Positions 26,613 to 34,884 of a stretch of 56,132 nt of DNA are shown piece by piece. The position numbers and the translations under genes are program-made. Below the pieces are notes generated by a model. It saw only the letters and a program-made list of their open reading frames with translations. It was not told the origin of the DNA and ran no database searches. Position 1 is the stretch's first letter; every line of letters begins with the position of its first letter. Source of the stretch: an uncultured Aquimarina sp. (GTDB lineage: Bacteria > Bacteroidota > Bacteroidia > Flavobacteriales > Flavobacteriaceae); contig CANMLS010000039.1 of NCBI GenBank assembly GCA_947498785.1, forward strand, positions 1-56,132, in the 5' to 3' direction.

Positions 26613-26656
26613 ACCGTCCATAATTATGTAAAAACAATATTTACATATTGGACGGC
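26613..26656 (+). terminator. Hairpin between solute-binding-OmpA gene and permease gene
   Basis: CCGTCCA (26614-26620) pairs with TGGACGG, and an inner TATGTAAA pairs with TTTACATA, followed by CTTTCTTTTTT. It lies in the only gap of this otherwise tight cluster and could end most transcripts, making the binding protein more abundant than the transporter. The ATG of the permease follows at 26678. Confidence 0.75.
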
Positions 26657-26677
26657 TTTCTTTTTTAGCGATCAATT

Positions 26678-27448
26678 ATGAAGCATTTATTCAATCCATT
26701 TGAGAAAATCAGTAAAAACAGTAGATTACTAATTGTATTTGTATGGGTAGTAATAATGCTGACTTTTTGGTTTATTTCTAGTATGGGAGAAAGACATTTG
26801 TTTCCCTCTCCAAATCAGGTGTTAACTGGATTTATAGAGCTTTATAATGAAGGCTTAGTTGTGCATATAGGAAGTTCTTTATTATTATGCCTGAAAGCCA
26901 TTATAATTGCAGTGGTAATTTCATTAACAATTACTTATTTGTCTACTATACCAGTCTTGACTCCTATAGCTAAGACCTTAAGCAAACTTCGATATCTACC
27001 ATTAACAGGAATATCTTTTTATTTGGCCATTATTATTAGTGATGCTAGAACAATGCAAGTATGGGTATTAGTGGTATTCATGAGTACATATTTAACTACA
27101 TCATTATTAAGTATGATAAGTAGTATATCACAAGAAGAATTTGATCATGCCAGATCATTACGATGTAGTCGCTGGGAAGTATTGTGGGAAGTAGTTATAA
27201 AAGGAAGAATAGATCATGTCATCGAAGTGATTAGACAGAATTTGGCAATTGTATGGATGATGTTGGTAACCGTAGAGTCTATTCTCGTTGCTGCTGGAGG
27301 ATTAGGATTCTTAATCAAGAATTCTGATAAATTTATGAATCACGGTAGAATTATAGCACTTCAGATTGTGATATTACTTGTTGGTTTATCAATTGATTTT
27401 GTTCTTGATTATCTTAGAAAAGCATTTTTTAGATATTCTAAAATATAA
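26678..27448 (+). CDS. ABC transporter permease (NitT/TauT-like)
   Basis: A protein of 256 residues with six hydrophobic segments. The cytoplasmic EAA-type loop is visible as EEFDHARSLRCSRWEVLWEV near residue 150, followed by a family-like segment and VESILVAAGGLGFLI near 207, as in SsuC/TauC/NrtB permeases. It starts after a hairpin terminator and is followed by its ATPase gene after 4 nt. The membrane-bound solute-binding-OmpA protein upstream is the natural partner. The substrate is unknown. Confidence 0.87.
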   Translation: MKHLFNPFEKISKNSRLLIVFVWVVIMLTFWFISSMGERHLFPSPNQVLTGFIELYNEGLVVHIGSSLLLCLKAIIIAVVISLTITYLSTIPVLTPIAKTLSKLRYLPLTGISFYLAIIISDARTMQVWVLVVFMSTYLTTSLLSMISSISQEEFDHARSLRCSRWEVLWEVVIKGRIDHVIEVIRQNLAIVWMMLVTVESILVAAGGLGFLIKNSDKFMNHGRIIALQIVILLVGLSIDFVLDYLRKAFFRYSKI

Positions 27449-27452
27449 CCCT

Positions 27453-28280
27453 ATGGTTTACAGTACAGAAAATACATTATTATATGTAAATGATTTAAGT
27501 GTTGCATATGATGATAAGATAGTAATCAAAGACATTAACTTTGTCGAAAAGGATGTTGTTCGTGAAAACAATGTTACTGGTCAGGTAATCGCTTTTGTAG
27601 GGCGTTCTGGTAGAGGAAAATCAACATTGTTTAGAGCAATGACAGGGCTAATAAAGCCAACAACAGGAAAAATATTAATAGCTAATACTGATACAGATTC
27701 TGAGAATGATGCAAAAGAAGTGCGAGAAGGAGATATTGGTTTTGTAGACCAGAAATATACCTTATTTAGAAATAAAACAGTATATCAAGCATTACAATTT
27801 GCATTACGTAAAAAAGACTTGCCCAAAGAAGAGAAACATAGCCTAATAATGAGCTATCTGGTTGATTGGGGATTAGAGAAAGCAAAAGATCAGTATCCAA
27901 ATGAACTGTCTGGAGGACAAAGACAACGAACGGCCATCATCGAACAAATATTATGTTCTGGACATTATATGGTTTTAGATGAACCATTTTCTGGCCTAGA
28001 TGTTGGTAATATAGAAGATGTAAAGAAAGCATTTAACCTAATTACGACTACTCATGAGTTTAATACAATTATATATTCTACTCACGATATTGAATTAGCT
28101 GTAGAATTGGCAGATAGTATTTATGTAATTGGATATCCAACAATTGATGGTAAACGAGCTAACTATGGTACTATTGTTAAACATATTGATATGAAGGAAC
28201 TTAATCTCGCCTGGAAAGATTTTGGATTAGATCATATTGAAGTTGTAAAACAAATAAAAACTACAATGCTTAATTCTTAA
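27453..28280 (+). CDS. ABC transporter ATP-binding protein
   Basis: A protein of 275 residues from ATG 27453, 4 nt after the permease stop. An earlier TTG at 27378 lies inside the permease gene and is unlikely. Walker A is AFVGRSGRGKST, the signature is NELSGGQRQRTAI, Walker B is MVLDEPFSGLD and the H-loop is YSTHDIELA. The Q-loop segment reads GFVDQKYTLFRNKTV. A single ATPase and a single permease imply homodimers of each. It completes the six-gene cluster that begins with the AAA+ ATPase. Confidence 0.9.
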   Translation: MVYSTENTLLYVNDLSVAYDDKIVIKDINFVEKDVVRENNVTGQVIAFVGRSGRGKSTLFRAMTGLIKPTTGKILIANTDTDSENDAKEVREGDIGFVDQKYTLFRNKTVYQALQFALRKKDLPKEEKHSLIMSYLVDWGLEKAKDQYPNELSGGQRQRTAIIEQILCSGHYMVLDEPFSGLDVGNIEDVKKAFNLITTTHEFNTIIYSTHDIELAVELADSIYVIGYPTIDGKRANYGTIVKHIDMKELNLAWKDFGLDHIEVVKQIKTTMLNS

Positions 28281-28299
28281 ATCCCAGAGCACAAAAGAT

Positions 28300-28803
28300 T
28301 CACTTTACAATTTTTCTCCAAGCAATTCTTAATATCAATAAAACTCCTAAAAAAAGAGCTATTAAGTATTCAAATTTACCTATAAAGAAAACTCCAAAGA
28401 ACATTTTCTGTAATATGTAGGTAACAAAAAATGTTATCATTATAATAACAAATAATCCAGAAAGCTTTTCAAATCCGGGGATTCTAGACATAGGTACTGT
28501 TTTATTTATGATTACCAAAGTAATAATCATTGAAATCAGGGGAACGAAATAGGCTATAAAATCTAATTGAAGCAAATTTGTTTTTAAAAAGAAAAAACTA
28601 TATAAAATTAGAATCAAGGATAATAAACCAGGAATAGTAACAGCATAAACTAAGACTCCATAAAAATAATTCACAGGTGACTTAAAATTTCTTCTACTAA
28701 CAAGTAGTAAGCCTATTAATGATAAAACGATGATGACAGCAAAATAACTTAATATAATCATTGGATTACTACCAAACCAATTAATAATGTCTTGTAATGT
28801 CAT
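28300..28803 (-). CDS. Hypothetical membrane protein
   Basis: A protein of 167 residues with about five hydrophobic segments (ILSYFAVIIVLSLIGLLLVS, VYAVTIPGLLSLILILYSFF, then further helices) and a basic C-terminus. It is convergent with the ABC ATPase gene (19-nt gap) and separated by 119 nt from the sugar operon upstream on the same strand. No family recognised. Confidence 0.75.
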   Translation of the reverse strand: MTLQDIINWFGSNPMIILSYFAVIIVLSLIGLLLVSRRNFKSPVNYFYGVLVYAVTIPGLLSLILILYSFFFLKTNLLQLDFIAYFVPLISMIITLVIINKTVPMSRIPGFEKLSGLFVIIMITFFVTYILQKMFFGVFFIGKFEYLIALFLGVLLILRIAWRKIVK

Positions 28804-28922
28804 AAATTTTCAATTTATAAGCTTCTACAATGTAGCAAAAGCATAAATGCATATAAAGTACCAATATAAAAATATATCAACGAAAGATAAATCTTATTGT
28901 TTTTTTATCTATTACTTTACAA

Positions 28923-29732
28923 TCATAATTCTCTCACCCAAATATTACGATACTGTACCAAATTACCATGATCCTGTAGTTTTATAGGACCTTTACCATG
29001 GGCTTCATTTTTTGGAGAGCCAATATATTCTGTGGATCCTAGAATCTCAACATGATCTTGTACCAGTACACCATTATGAATGACAGTGAAAGTGCCTGAT
29101 TTTGTTTTCTCACCTTCTGTATTAAATTCTGGAGCATGAAAAATAATATCATAAGTTTGCCACTGATCAGGGGCTTTGGTTGCATTAACCAAAGGAATAT
29201 GTTGTTTGTAAACAGATGTTGCTTGCCCATTAGAATATGTTTTATTTTGATAACTATCTAATATTTGGACTTCGTATTTGTTTTGAAAAAATATACCACT
29301 ATTTCCACGTTCCTGACCTTTTCCTTCAATTATATCTGGGGCACTCCATTCTAGATGTAGTTGAATACTACCATAACTTTTCCTAGTTTGAATATCACCA
29401 GATTCAGGTTTTACAGTCATTGTCTTATCTGTATTTATTGTCCAGGCAGCGACAGTAGAATCTTTTGTAGAAATCCAGGCTTCAAGACTAGAGCCGTCAA
29501 ACAATACAGTAGCATCAGATGGGATATTGTTATCACCAAAAGAAATGATTTTAGGTTGAGGCTCCCAAATTTCGGTTGCTTCGGGATCTGTAATTTCTTT
29601 TTTTACCGTTTCTACAATTCCCTCTTTTTTGTCATCATTTTCTATTTTATCTTCAATGATAATCGTATTTGCTTTATTGTCACATGAAAATAGTGTTATG
29701 AATACCAAAAAGAGGTAGATTAATTTTTTCAT
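28923..29732 (-). CDS. DUF1080 lipoprotein (3-keto-glycoside hydrolase-like)
   Basis: A protein of 269 residues with a lipoprotein signal (LVFITLFSC, lipid Cys at about 17). The C-terminal 190 residues are a DUF1080 domain (DATVLFDGSSLEAWISTKD, then FFQNKYEVQILDS and LQDHGNLVQYRNIWVREL). DUF1080 proteins have a concanavalin-like fold, and members act on 3-keto-glucosides, cleaving the glycosidic bond. It is the last gene of an eight-gene minus-strand operon whose first genes encode a sugar-oxidising dehydrogenase, which fits that role. Confidence 0.88.
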   Translation of the reverse strand: MKKLIYLFLVFITLFSCDNKANTIIIEDKIENDDKKEGIVETVKKEITDPEATEIWEPQPKIISFGDNNIPSDATVLFDGSSLEAWISTKDSTVAAWTINTDKTMTVKPESGDIQTRKSYGSIQLHLEWSAPDIIEGKGQERGNSGIFFQNKYEVQILDSYQNKTYSNGQATSVYKQHIPLVNATKAPDQWQTYDIIFHAPEFNTEGEKTKSGTFTVIHNGVLVQDHVEILGSTEYIGSPKNEAHGKGPIKLQDHGNLVQYRNIWVREL

Positions 29733-29758
29733 TATGGTATATTAGTTTTCTGGATTGG

Positions 29759-30811
29759 TTATAAACCCAATATTTTTTTTAGTTGATCTTTATCGATTTC
29801 AGCTCCAGCAAAATCATCAAATGCCTTTTCGGTAGCCTCTATAATGTGATCTTGAATAAATATAGCTCCCTCTCGAGCTCCTTGCTCAGGGGATTTAATA
29901 CAACATTCCCATTCCATAACAGCCCAAACATCACATCCGTATTGTGTGAGTTTGGAGAATATGGTTTTAAAATCTATTTGTCCATCGCCTAAAGAACGAT
30001 ATCGTCCTGCACGGTCGATCCAATCACTATATCCACCAAAAGTTCCTTTTTTTCCGGTAGGGTTGAACTCAGAATCTTTTACATGAAATGATTTAATAAA
30101 TTCATGATAATGATCTATATATTCAATATAGTCTAATTGTTGTAAAACAAAATGACTAGGATCATAAAGTATATTTACACGTTTATGATTTCCGGTGGCT
30201 TCTAGAAAACGTTCAAAAGTAATTCCATCATGAAGATCTTCTCCCGGATGAATTTCATAACAAACATCAACGCCTTCTTGATCAAAATGATTTAGTATAG
30301 GTAGCCATCGTTTGGCCAATTCTTCAAATCCCATTTTGACCAAACCAGGAGGTCTTTGCGGCCATGGATGCATAGTATGCCAAAGCAATGCTCCCGAAAA
30401 TGTAGCATGAGCACCTATTCCTAATCTTCGACTAGCTGTAGCAGCGTTTTTTACTTGCTGCACTGCCCATTCGGTTCTTTTCTTTGGGTTATTTTTACAA
30501 TCGTCGGGCGCAAAATTATCAAACATCAAATCATATGCAGGATGCACAGCTACCAATTGTCCTTGTAAATGTGTAGAAAGCTCAGTTATTTCTAATCCGT
30601 AATTCGCAATTTTCCCTTTTAATTCATCACAATAGGTTTGACTTTCAGCAGCTTTACTTAGGTCAATAAGTCGGGTTTCCCAGCTAGGAATCTGAATGCC
30701 TTTATAGCCTAAATCTGATGCCCATTTACATAATCCTTCTAAAGAATTAAATGGGGCTTTATCATCTATAAATTGCGCTAGAAATACCGCAGGACCTTTG
30801 ATTGTTTTCAT
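29759..30811 (-). CDS. Sugar phosphate isomerase/epimerase (TIM barrel)
   Basis: A protein of 350 residues of the AP endonuclease 2/xylose isomerase-like TIM-barrel family, without signal peptide. Metal-ligand segments include VCYEIHPGEDLHDG near residue 185, NILYDPSHF near 217, SFHVKDSEF near 242 and VMEWECC near 300. It is typical of enzymes that isomerise or epimerise keto sugars. It lies 4 nt after the Gfo/Idh/MocA gene, with which it probably handles the same 3-keto sugar in the cytoplasm. Confidence 0.87.
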   Translation of the reverse strand: MKTIKGPAVFLAQFIDDKAPFNSLEGLCKWASDLGYKGIQIPSWETRLIDLSKAAESQTYCDELKGKIANYGLEITELSTHLQGQLVAVHPAYDLMFDNFAPDDCKNNPKKRTEWAVQQVKNAATASRRLGIGAHATFSGALLWHTMHPWPQRPPGLVKMGFEELAKRWLPILNHFDQEGVDVCYEIHPGEDLHDGITFERFLEATGNHKRVNILYDPSHFVLQQLDYIEYIDHYHEFIKSFHVKDSEFNPTGKKGTFGGYSDWIDRAGRYRSLGDGQIDFKTIFSKLTQYGCDVWAVMEWECCIKSPEQGAREGAIFIQDHIIEATEKAFDDFAGAEIDKDQLKKILGL

Positions 30812-30815
30812 TTGA

Positions 30816-31961
30816 TTATATTTTTATCCAATTTGCATTATTTTGACTGCTTTTTACAGCAGCATAAATAAACTTCATTCCTCTTACACCATCTTTGGCA
30901 GTAGGAAAATCTGGTTGTGCAGAAGGTTGTTGTTTTTCTTTGATTGATAAAAGTTCTTTAGCAAAACTTCTATAGATAGTAGCAAAACCTTCGAGATATC
31001 CTTCTGGATGTCCTGCAGGAATGCGCACATAATCAGAAGATTCAGGGTATGCACCATTACCGCCTGGGGTATATACTTGTTTTGGTTGGTTTAACCAACG
31101 TACTACTAATTCATTTGGATTTTCTTGATACCATTCAATACTACCTTTGGTACCATAAATTTTTACTCCGAGATTATTTTCTTCTCCTGTAGCAATTTGA
31201 GAAAATGTCATGATTCCTTTAGCTCCGTTTTCAAATCGTAAAAGAACATTTCCATCATCATCAAGAGTTCTACCTTCTCCAAAAGCAGAAAGGTCTGCAG
31301 CAAGTTCTGTGATTTGTGTTCCTGTGATATATTCAACCAGATTTTCTGCATGAGTTCCAATATCTCCAAGAGCACCACCAATACCAGATCGTTTGGGATC
31401 AACACGCCAGGCTGCTTGTTTATGATCTGTTTTTTCTACAGCAGTAGAGAGCCATCCTTGCAAGTATTGTACATTGATTTTACGAATAGTTCCCAAATCA
31501 CCCTTGCCAATCATAGCTTTCGCTTGTTTCACCATGGGATATCCAGTATAGTTATGTGTTAATGCAAAAGTTTTTCCAGTCGAAGCTACTATTTTTTCGA
31601 GTTCAATAGCTTCCTCTAGAGTCAATGTCATTGGTTTATCACAAATCACATGAAAACCATACTCAAGAGCCATTTTTGCTGGTGGATAATGCATATGATT
31701 AGGAGTAACGATAGCTACAAAATCCATACGTTTTTCTTCTGGTAGCTTTGCTTCTTCTTTGATCATTTGTTCAAAACTACCGTAGGCTCTGTCTTTAGGT
31801 ATTCCAATAGCTTCTGCAGAAGCTATACTTTTTTCTTCATTACTAGAAAAAGCTCCGCAAACTAATGAAATCATTCCATCAATACTTGCAGCTTTTCTAT
31901 GGACATCACCGATAAAGGAACCTATTCCTCCTCCGATCATTCCCATTTTTAATTGGGTCAT
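30816..31961 (-). CDS. Gfo/Idh/MocA family oxidoreductase
   Basis: A protein of 381 residues. The NAD(P)-binding N-terminus has MGMIGGGIGSFIGDVHRKAA, and the family motif CDKPMTLTLEEA lies near residue 113. The C-terminal domain contains GGALGDIGTHAENLVEY with the conserved catalytic His/Asp region. Such enzymes interconvert hydroxyl and keto groups on sugars and cyclitols using NAD(P). Reduction of a 3-keto sugar back to the sugar is the likely step here. It sits between the epimerase and transporter genes with 4-5 nt gaps. Confidence 0.9.
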   Translation of the reverse strand: MTQLKMGMIGGGIGSFIGDVHRKAASIDGMISLVCGAFSSNEEKSIASAEAIGIPKDRAYGSFEQMIKEEAKLPEEKRMDFVAIVTPNHMHYPPAKMALEYGFHVICDKPMTLTLEEAIELEKIVASTGKTFALTHNYTGYPMVKQAKAMIGKGDLGTIRKINVQYLQGWLSTAVEKTDHKQAAWRVDPKRSGIGGALGDIGTHAENLVEYITGTQITELAADLSAFGEGRTLDDDGNVLLRFENGAKGIMTFSQIATGEENNLGVKIYGTKGSIEWYQENPNELVVRWLNQPKQVYTPGGNGAYPESSDYVRIPAGHPEGYLEGFATIYRSFAKELLSIKEKQQPSAQPDFPTAKDGVRGMKFIYAAVKSSQNNANWIKI

Positions 31962-31966
31962 ATGTT

Positions 31967-33199
31967 TTATTCTTTATATTCTATTTTTTCATTTTTGAAG
32001 AACACAGCAAAAAGTATCATGATTATCGCTGCAAAAATTGCTGGGAAGATCCAAATACTATTCCAGTCATGTCCTTCTCCTTCTAAATATTTATATGTGT
32101 CGGTAATTTGACCAGCAATGTAAAAGCCAATTAGCATTCCTAATCCATAAGTAGCTAAAGTAATTAATCCTTGCGCTGCACTTTTAAATTGTTCGCCAGC
32201 TTTACTATCGGTATAAATTTGTCCTGAAACAAAAAAGAAATCATAACATATACCGTGCAATGCAATTCCTATAATTAACATGAAAGCTAATTCTCCAGAA
32301 TTTCCATAAGCAAATAGTAAATATCGTAATGTCCAGGCAATCATACCAACCAACAATGTTTTTTTAAACCCAAACTTTTTGAAGAAAAAGGGGAGTAGTA
32401 ACATAAAAACAACTTCTGAGGCTTGACCAATAGTCATTTTTGCAGCAGGATTTGTGACTCCAGCCTCACCTAGAAATTGACCAGCATGCTGATAATAAAA
32501 AGCTAGAGGTATGCAAATAAGTATAGAAGCTAGAAAAAAGAATAAAAAGTTTCTGTCTTTTAATAGTTTTAATGCATCTAAACCTAAAATATCAGAGATA
32601 CTAATTTTTTGATCTTTACTAATTTTGGGAGGAGTTTTGGGTAATGTAAAACTGAATATGCCCAAAAAACCAGATGCTATTGCGGTCATTAGAAATGTAT
32701 TTTTTAACATTCCGTTTGCTACACCTTCTTCAGAATCCCACTGAAAAGCATAACTTATCACTAGTCCAGCTACAATCCAACCAATAGTACCAAAAACGCG
32801 TACAAAAGAGAATTCTTTTGCGGGATCTGTCATTTGATTAAAAGACACTGAATTTACTAAAGCTAATGTAGGCATATAAACTATCATATAGCCTAATACA
32901 TATGGATAGAAAACATTAAAATCTGTCGCATTAGCCATTTGATACATCAAAAGAGCACCAATAAGGTGAAGTATACCTAATATTTTTTCGGCGTTAAAAA
33001 ACCGATCTGCAATTAACCCAATAATGAAAGGAGCAATAATAGCTCCCCATGATTGAGTTGAATATGCCATTGCAATTTCTCCACCACTAGTATTTAACGT
33101 ATTAGGGAGGTATATTCCCATGGTGACAAACCATCCTCCCCAAATGAAAAATTCTAAAAACATCATTAGGGATAGTTGGACTTGAGTGATTTTATTCAT
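31967..33199 (-). CDS. MFS transporter, nucleoside:H+ symporter type
   Basis: A protein of 410 residues with 12 predicted membrane helices. The start (LSLMMFLEFFIWGGWFVTMG) and the segment PTLALVNSVSFNQMTDPAKE are features of the NHS (NupG-like) MFS branch that is widespread in Bacteroidota sugar loci. In this operon it more likely imports a sugar or keto sugar than a nucleoside. It lies 5 nt upstream of the oxidoreductase gene. Confidence 0.88.
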   Translation of the reverse strand: MNKITQVQLSLMMFLEFFIWGGWFVTMGIYLPNTLNTSGGEIAMAYSTQSWGAIIAPFIIGLIADRFFNAEKILGILHLIGALLMYQMANATDFNVFYPYVLGYMIVYMPTLALVNSVSFNQMTDPAKEFSFVRVFGTIGWIVAGLVISYAFQWDSEEGVANGMLKNTFLMTAIASGFLGIFSFTLPKTPPKISKDQKISISDILGLDALKLLKDRNFLFFFLASILICIPLAFYYQHAGQFLGEAGVTNPAAKMTIGQASEVVFMLLLPFFFKKFGFKKTLLVGMIAWTLRYLLFAYGNSGELAFMLIIGIALHGICYDFFFVSGQIYTDSKAGEQFKSAAQGLITLATYGLGMLIGFYIAGQITDTYKYLEGEGHDWNSIWIFPAIFAAIIMILFAVFFKNEKIEYKE

Positions 33200-33213
33200 A
33201 AAAGGATATTTAG

Positions 33214-34212
33214 TTAATTAAGGTTTTTGGATGCATTGATTAATAAATCACGGGTAGCAGTAATACCTTCAATTTCACCAAGACGTTCTCCTTCATACTC
33301 AACCCCAATAAAACCAATGTATTCAGCTTTTTTGATGATTTCCAACATTTTTTGATAATCAATTGTAGTTTCGTTACCATCATTATCAAAATCATAAGAT
33401 TTTGCACTTACAGCTTTTGCATGTGGCATCATTTCTTCGACTCCTTGATATTTAGGATATTCTTTAATGCAACTTGTGCTCCAGCGTTCACCATCTTTAC
33501 GTTCTAAACAAAAATTACCAAAATCTGGGAGTGTACCACAATTGGGTTTATTAACTTTTTGTATTACTTCTGCTAACATGGCTGCATTTGAGGATAAGTA
33601 TCCATGATTTTCTACAATAACATTAACATTTTTGGACGCAGCATATTCTGAAAGTTTAGCAAGACCTTGGACAGATACTTTTACCCATTCTTTTGGATCA
33701 TTTGTACCAAATAAATTTACACGAATAGAATGACAACCTAAAAATTGAGCAGCATCTACCCATTTCTTATGATTTTCAACTGTTTTATCTTGTTCTTTTT
33801 CATCAATTACAGCAAGATCACCCTCTCCATCTACCATAATGATTAGGTTTTGAACGTTGTATTGTTCACTTTTTGATTTTAGGGTTTCCAGAAGTTGTTG
33901 CATGGCCTTTTTTGGATCAGGATCGCTTTTAAGATCTTCCTTATAGAGTTGACTTACATATTCGATACCTTCAAAACCCAATTCACTTGCTTTTTGGGCA
34001 AAATCTTTAGGATCCATTTTTCCTGATCTAATAGCTTTATTTAAAGACCATTGAGCCAACGATAACTTAAAAAAAGGTTTAGATTCTTTTGGTGAAACTT
34101 CCACGGTAGTGGATTCTTCTTCCGTTTGTTTTTCTTTATTTTCTGAAGTATTTTGTTTACATGAGCTTAGAATTATAAATATGATAAGCCCTTTTAAAAT
34201 AGTTTGTTTCAT
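33214..34212 (-). CDS. Lipoprotein sugar isomerase/epimerase (TIM barrel)
   Basis: A protein of 332 residues with a lipoprotein signal (GLIIFIILSSC) and a Glu/Ser/Thr-rich spacer to about residue 45. The rest is an AP endonuclease 2-like TIM barrel (FKLSLAQWSLNKAIRSGKMD, VNVIVENHGYLSSNAAML, GTLPDFGNFC, FIGVEYEGERLGEIEG). The metal-binding Glu, His and Asp positions are present. It is a second member of the family in the operon and acts in the periplasm or at the outer membrane, before uptake. Confidence 0.87.
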   Translation of the reverse strand: MKQTILKGLIIFIILSSCKQNTSENKEKQTEEESTTVEVSPKESKPFFKLSLAQWSLNKAIRSGKMDPKDFAQKASELGFEGIEYVSQLYKEDLKSDPDPKKAMQQLLETLKSKSEQYNVQNLIIMVDGEGDLAVIDEKEQDKTVENHKKWVDAAQFLGCHSIRVNLFGTNDPKEWVKVSVQGLAKLSEYAASKNVNVIVENHGYLSSNAAMLAEVIQKVNKPNCGTLPDFGNFCLERKDGERWSTSCIKEYPKYQGVEEMMPHAKAVSAKSYDFDNDGNETTIDYQKMLEIIKKAEYIGFIGVEYEGERLGEIEGITATRDLLINASKNLN

Positions 34213-34236
34213 GAATTTTGTTTTAGAGTCTCAAGG

Positions 34237-34872
34237 TTAGAGAGACCAAGCTTTGCCTTTAGTTAATTTTTCTAGTGAATCGCACCCAATTTGTTCTCCT
34301 GGTACAGGAGCATATGCAAGTACATTTTCTCCGATTTCTTTTGTAGTTTTAAACCCCCAAATAGATAATCCTCTAATAGTGGATAGATAATTAAAGATTA
34401 TTGCTTCTTTAGAAACACGACTCAAATCATCAGGATTTTTTACATGCACCATTTCTTTTTGATAGGCTTCTTGTTGCTCTTTAGAAGATTTAAGGTATTT
34501 TGTTAGAAGTGAGTCATATTCTTCTATCTTAATATTTTTTACTAGTTTATCTTCGCTTACATCTAATGCTTTCATTACATAATCAGCAGTTTTCTTAAAC
34601 ATTTGAGCGTCTTTTTCTTTGGCTACAGCATTCATATAACTGTCAATAAACATAGGAACATTTAGTGATTTAGCTCCAGGAATATCAGTTTCAGGAATGA
34701 TAAGATCAACAATTTGATCTAGTACTTTTGCTTGATCTTCAGAAAGCAATTTTGGTACCCATGTTAATTTTGTTTCACTGGTACAACTCTGTAATATACT
34801 AATTAATGTAGGGGTGGCAGCAATATATCCAGCTGATAACCCAATATTTTTTAAGGCTTCTCTCCTGTTCAT
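34237..34872 (-). CDS. Gluconate 2-dehydrogenase subunit 3-like protein
   Basis: A protein of 211 residues. The N-terminus MNRREALKNIGLSAGYIAAT has a twin-arginine-like signal, followed by a possible lipobox ILQSC near residue 29. The body matches the small subunit family of membrane gluconate/glucoside dehydrogenases (LSEDQAKVLDQIVDLIIPET, with DIPGAKSLNVPMFID). The small subunit is required for export and activity of the GMC-type large subunit, whose gene starts 12 nt upstream. In this operon the pair is probably a glucoside 3-dehydrogenase. Confidence 0.88.
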   Translation of the reverse strand: MNRREALKNIGLSAGYIAATPTLISILQSCTSETKLTWVPKLLSEDQAKVLDQIVDLIIPETDIPGAKSLNVPMFIDSYMNAVAKEKDAQMFKKTADYVMKALDVSEDKLVKNIKIEEYDSLLTKYLKSSKEQQEAYQKEMVHVKNPDDLSRVSKEAIIFNYLSTIRGLSIWGFKTTKEIGENVLAYAPVPGEQIGCDSLEKLTKGKAWSL

Positions 34873-34884
34873 AATATATAGAAA

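Noticed and set aside
27378..27452. N-terminal extension of the ABC ATPase from TTG 27378
   Set aside because: It overlaps the permease gene by 70 bp and adds a hydrophobic stretch not found in ABC ATPases. ATG 27453 fits a 4-nt gap.
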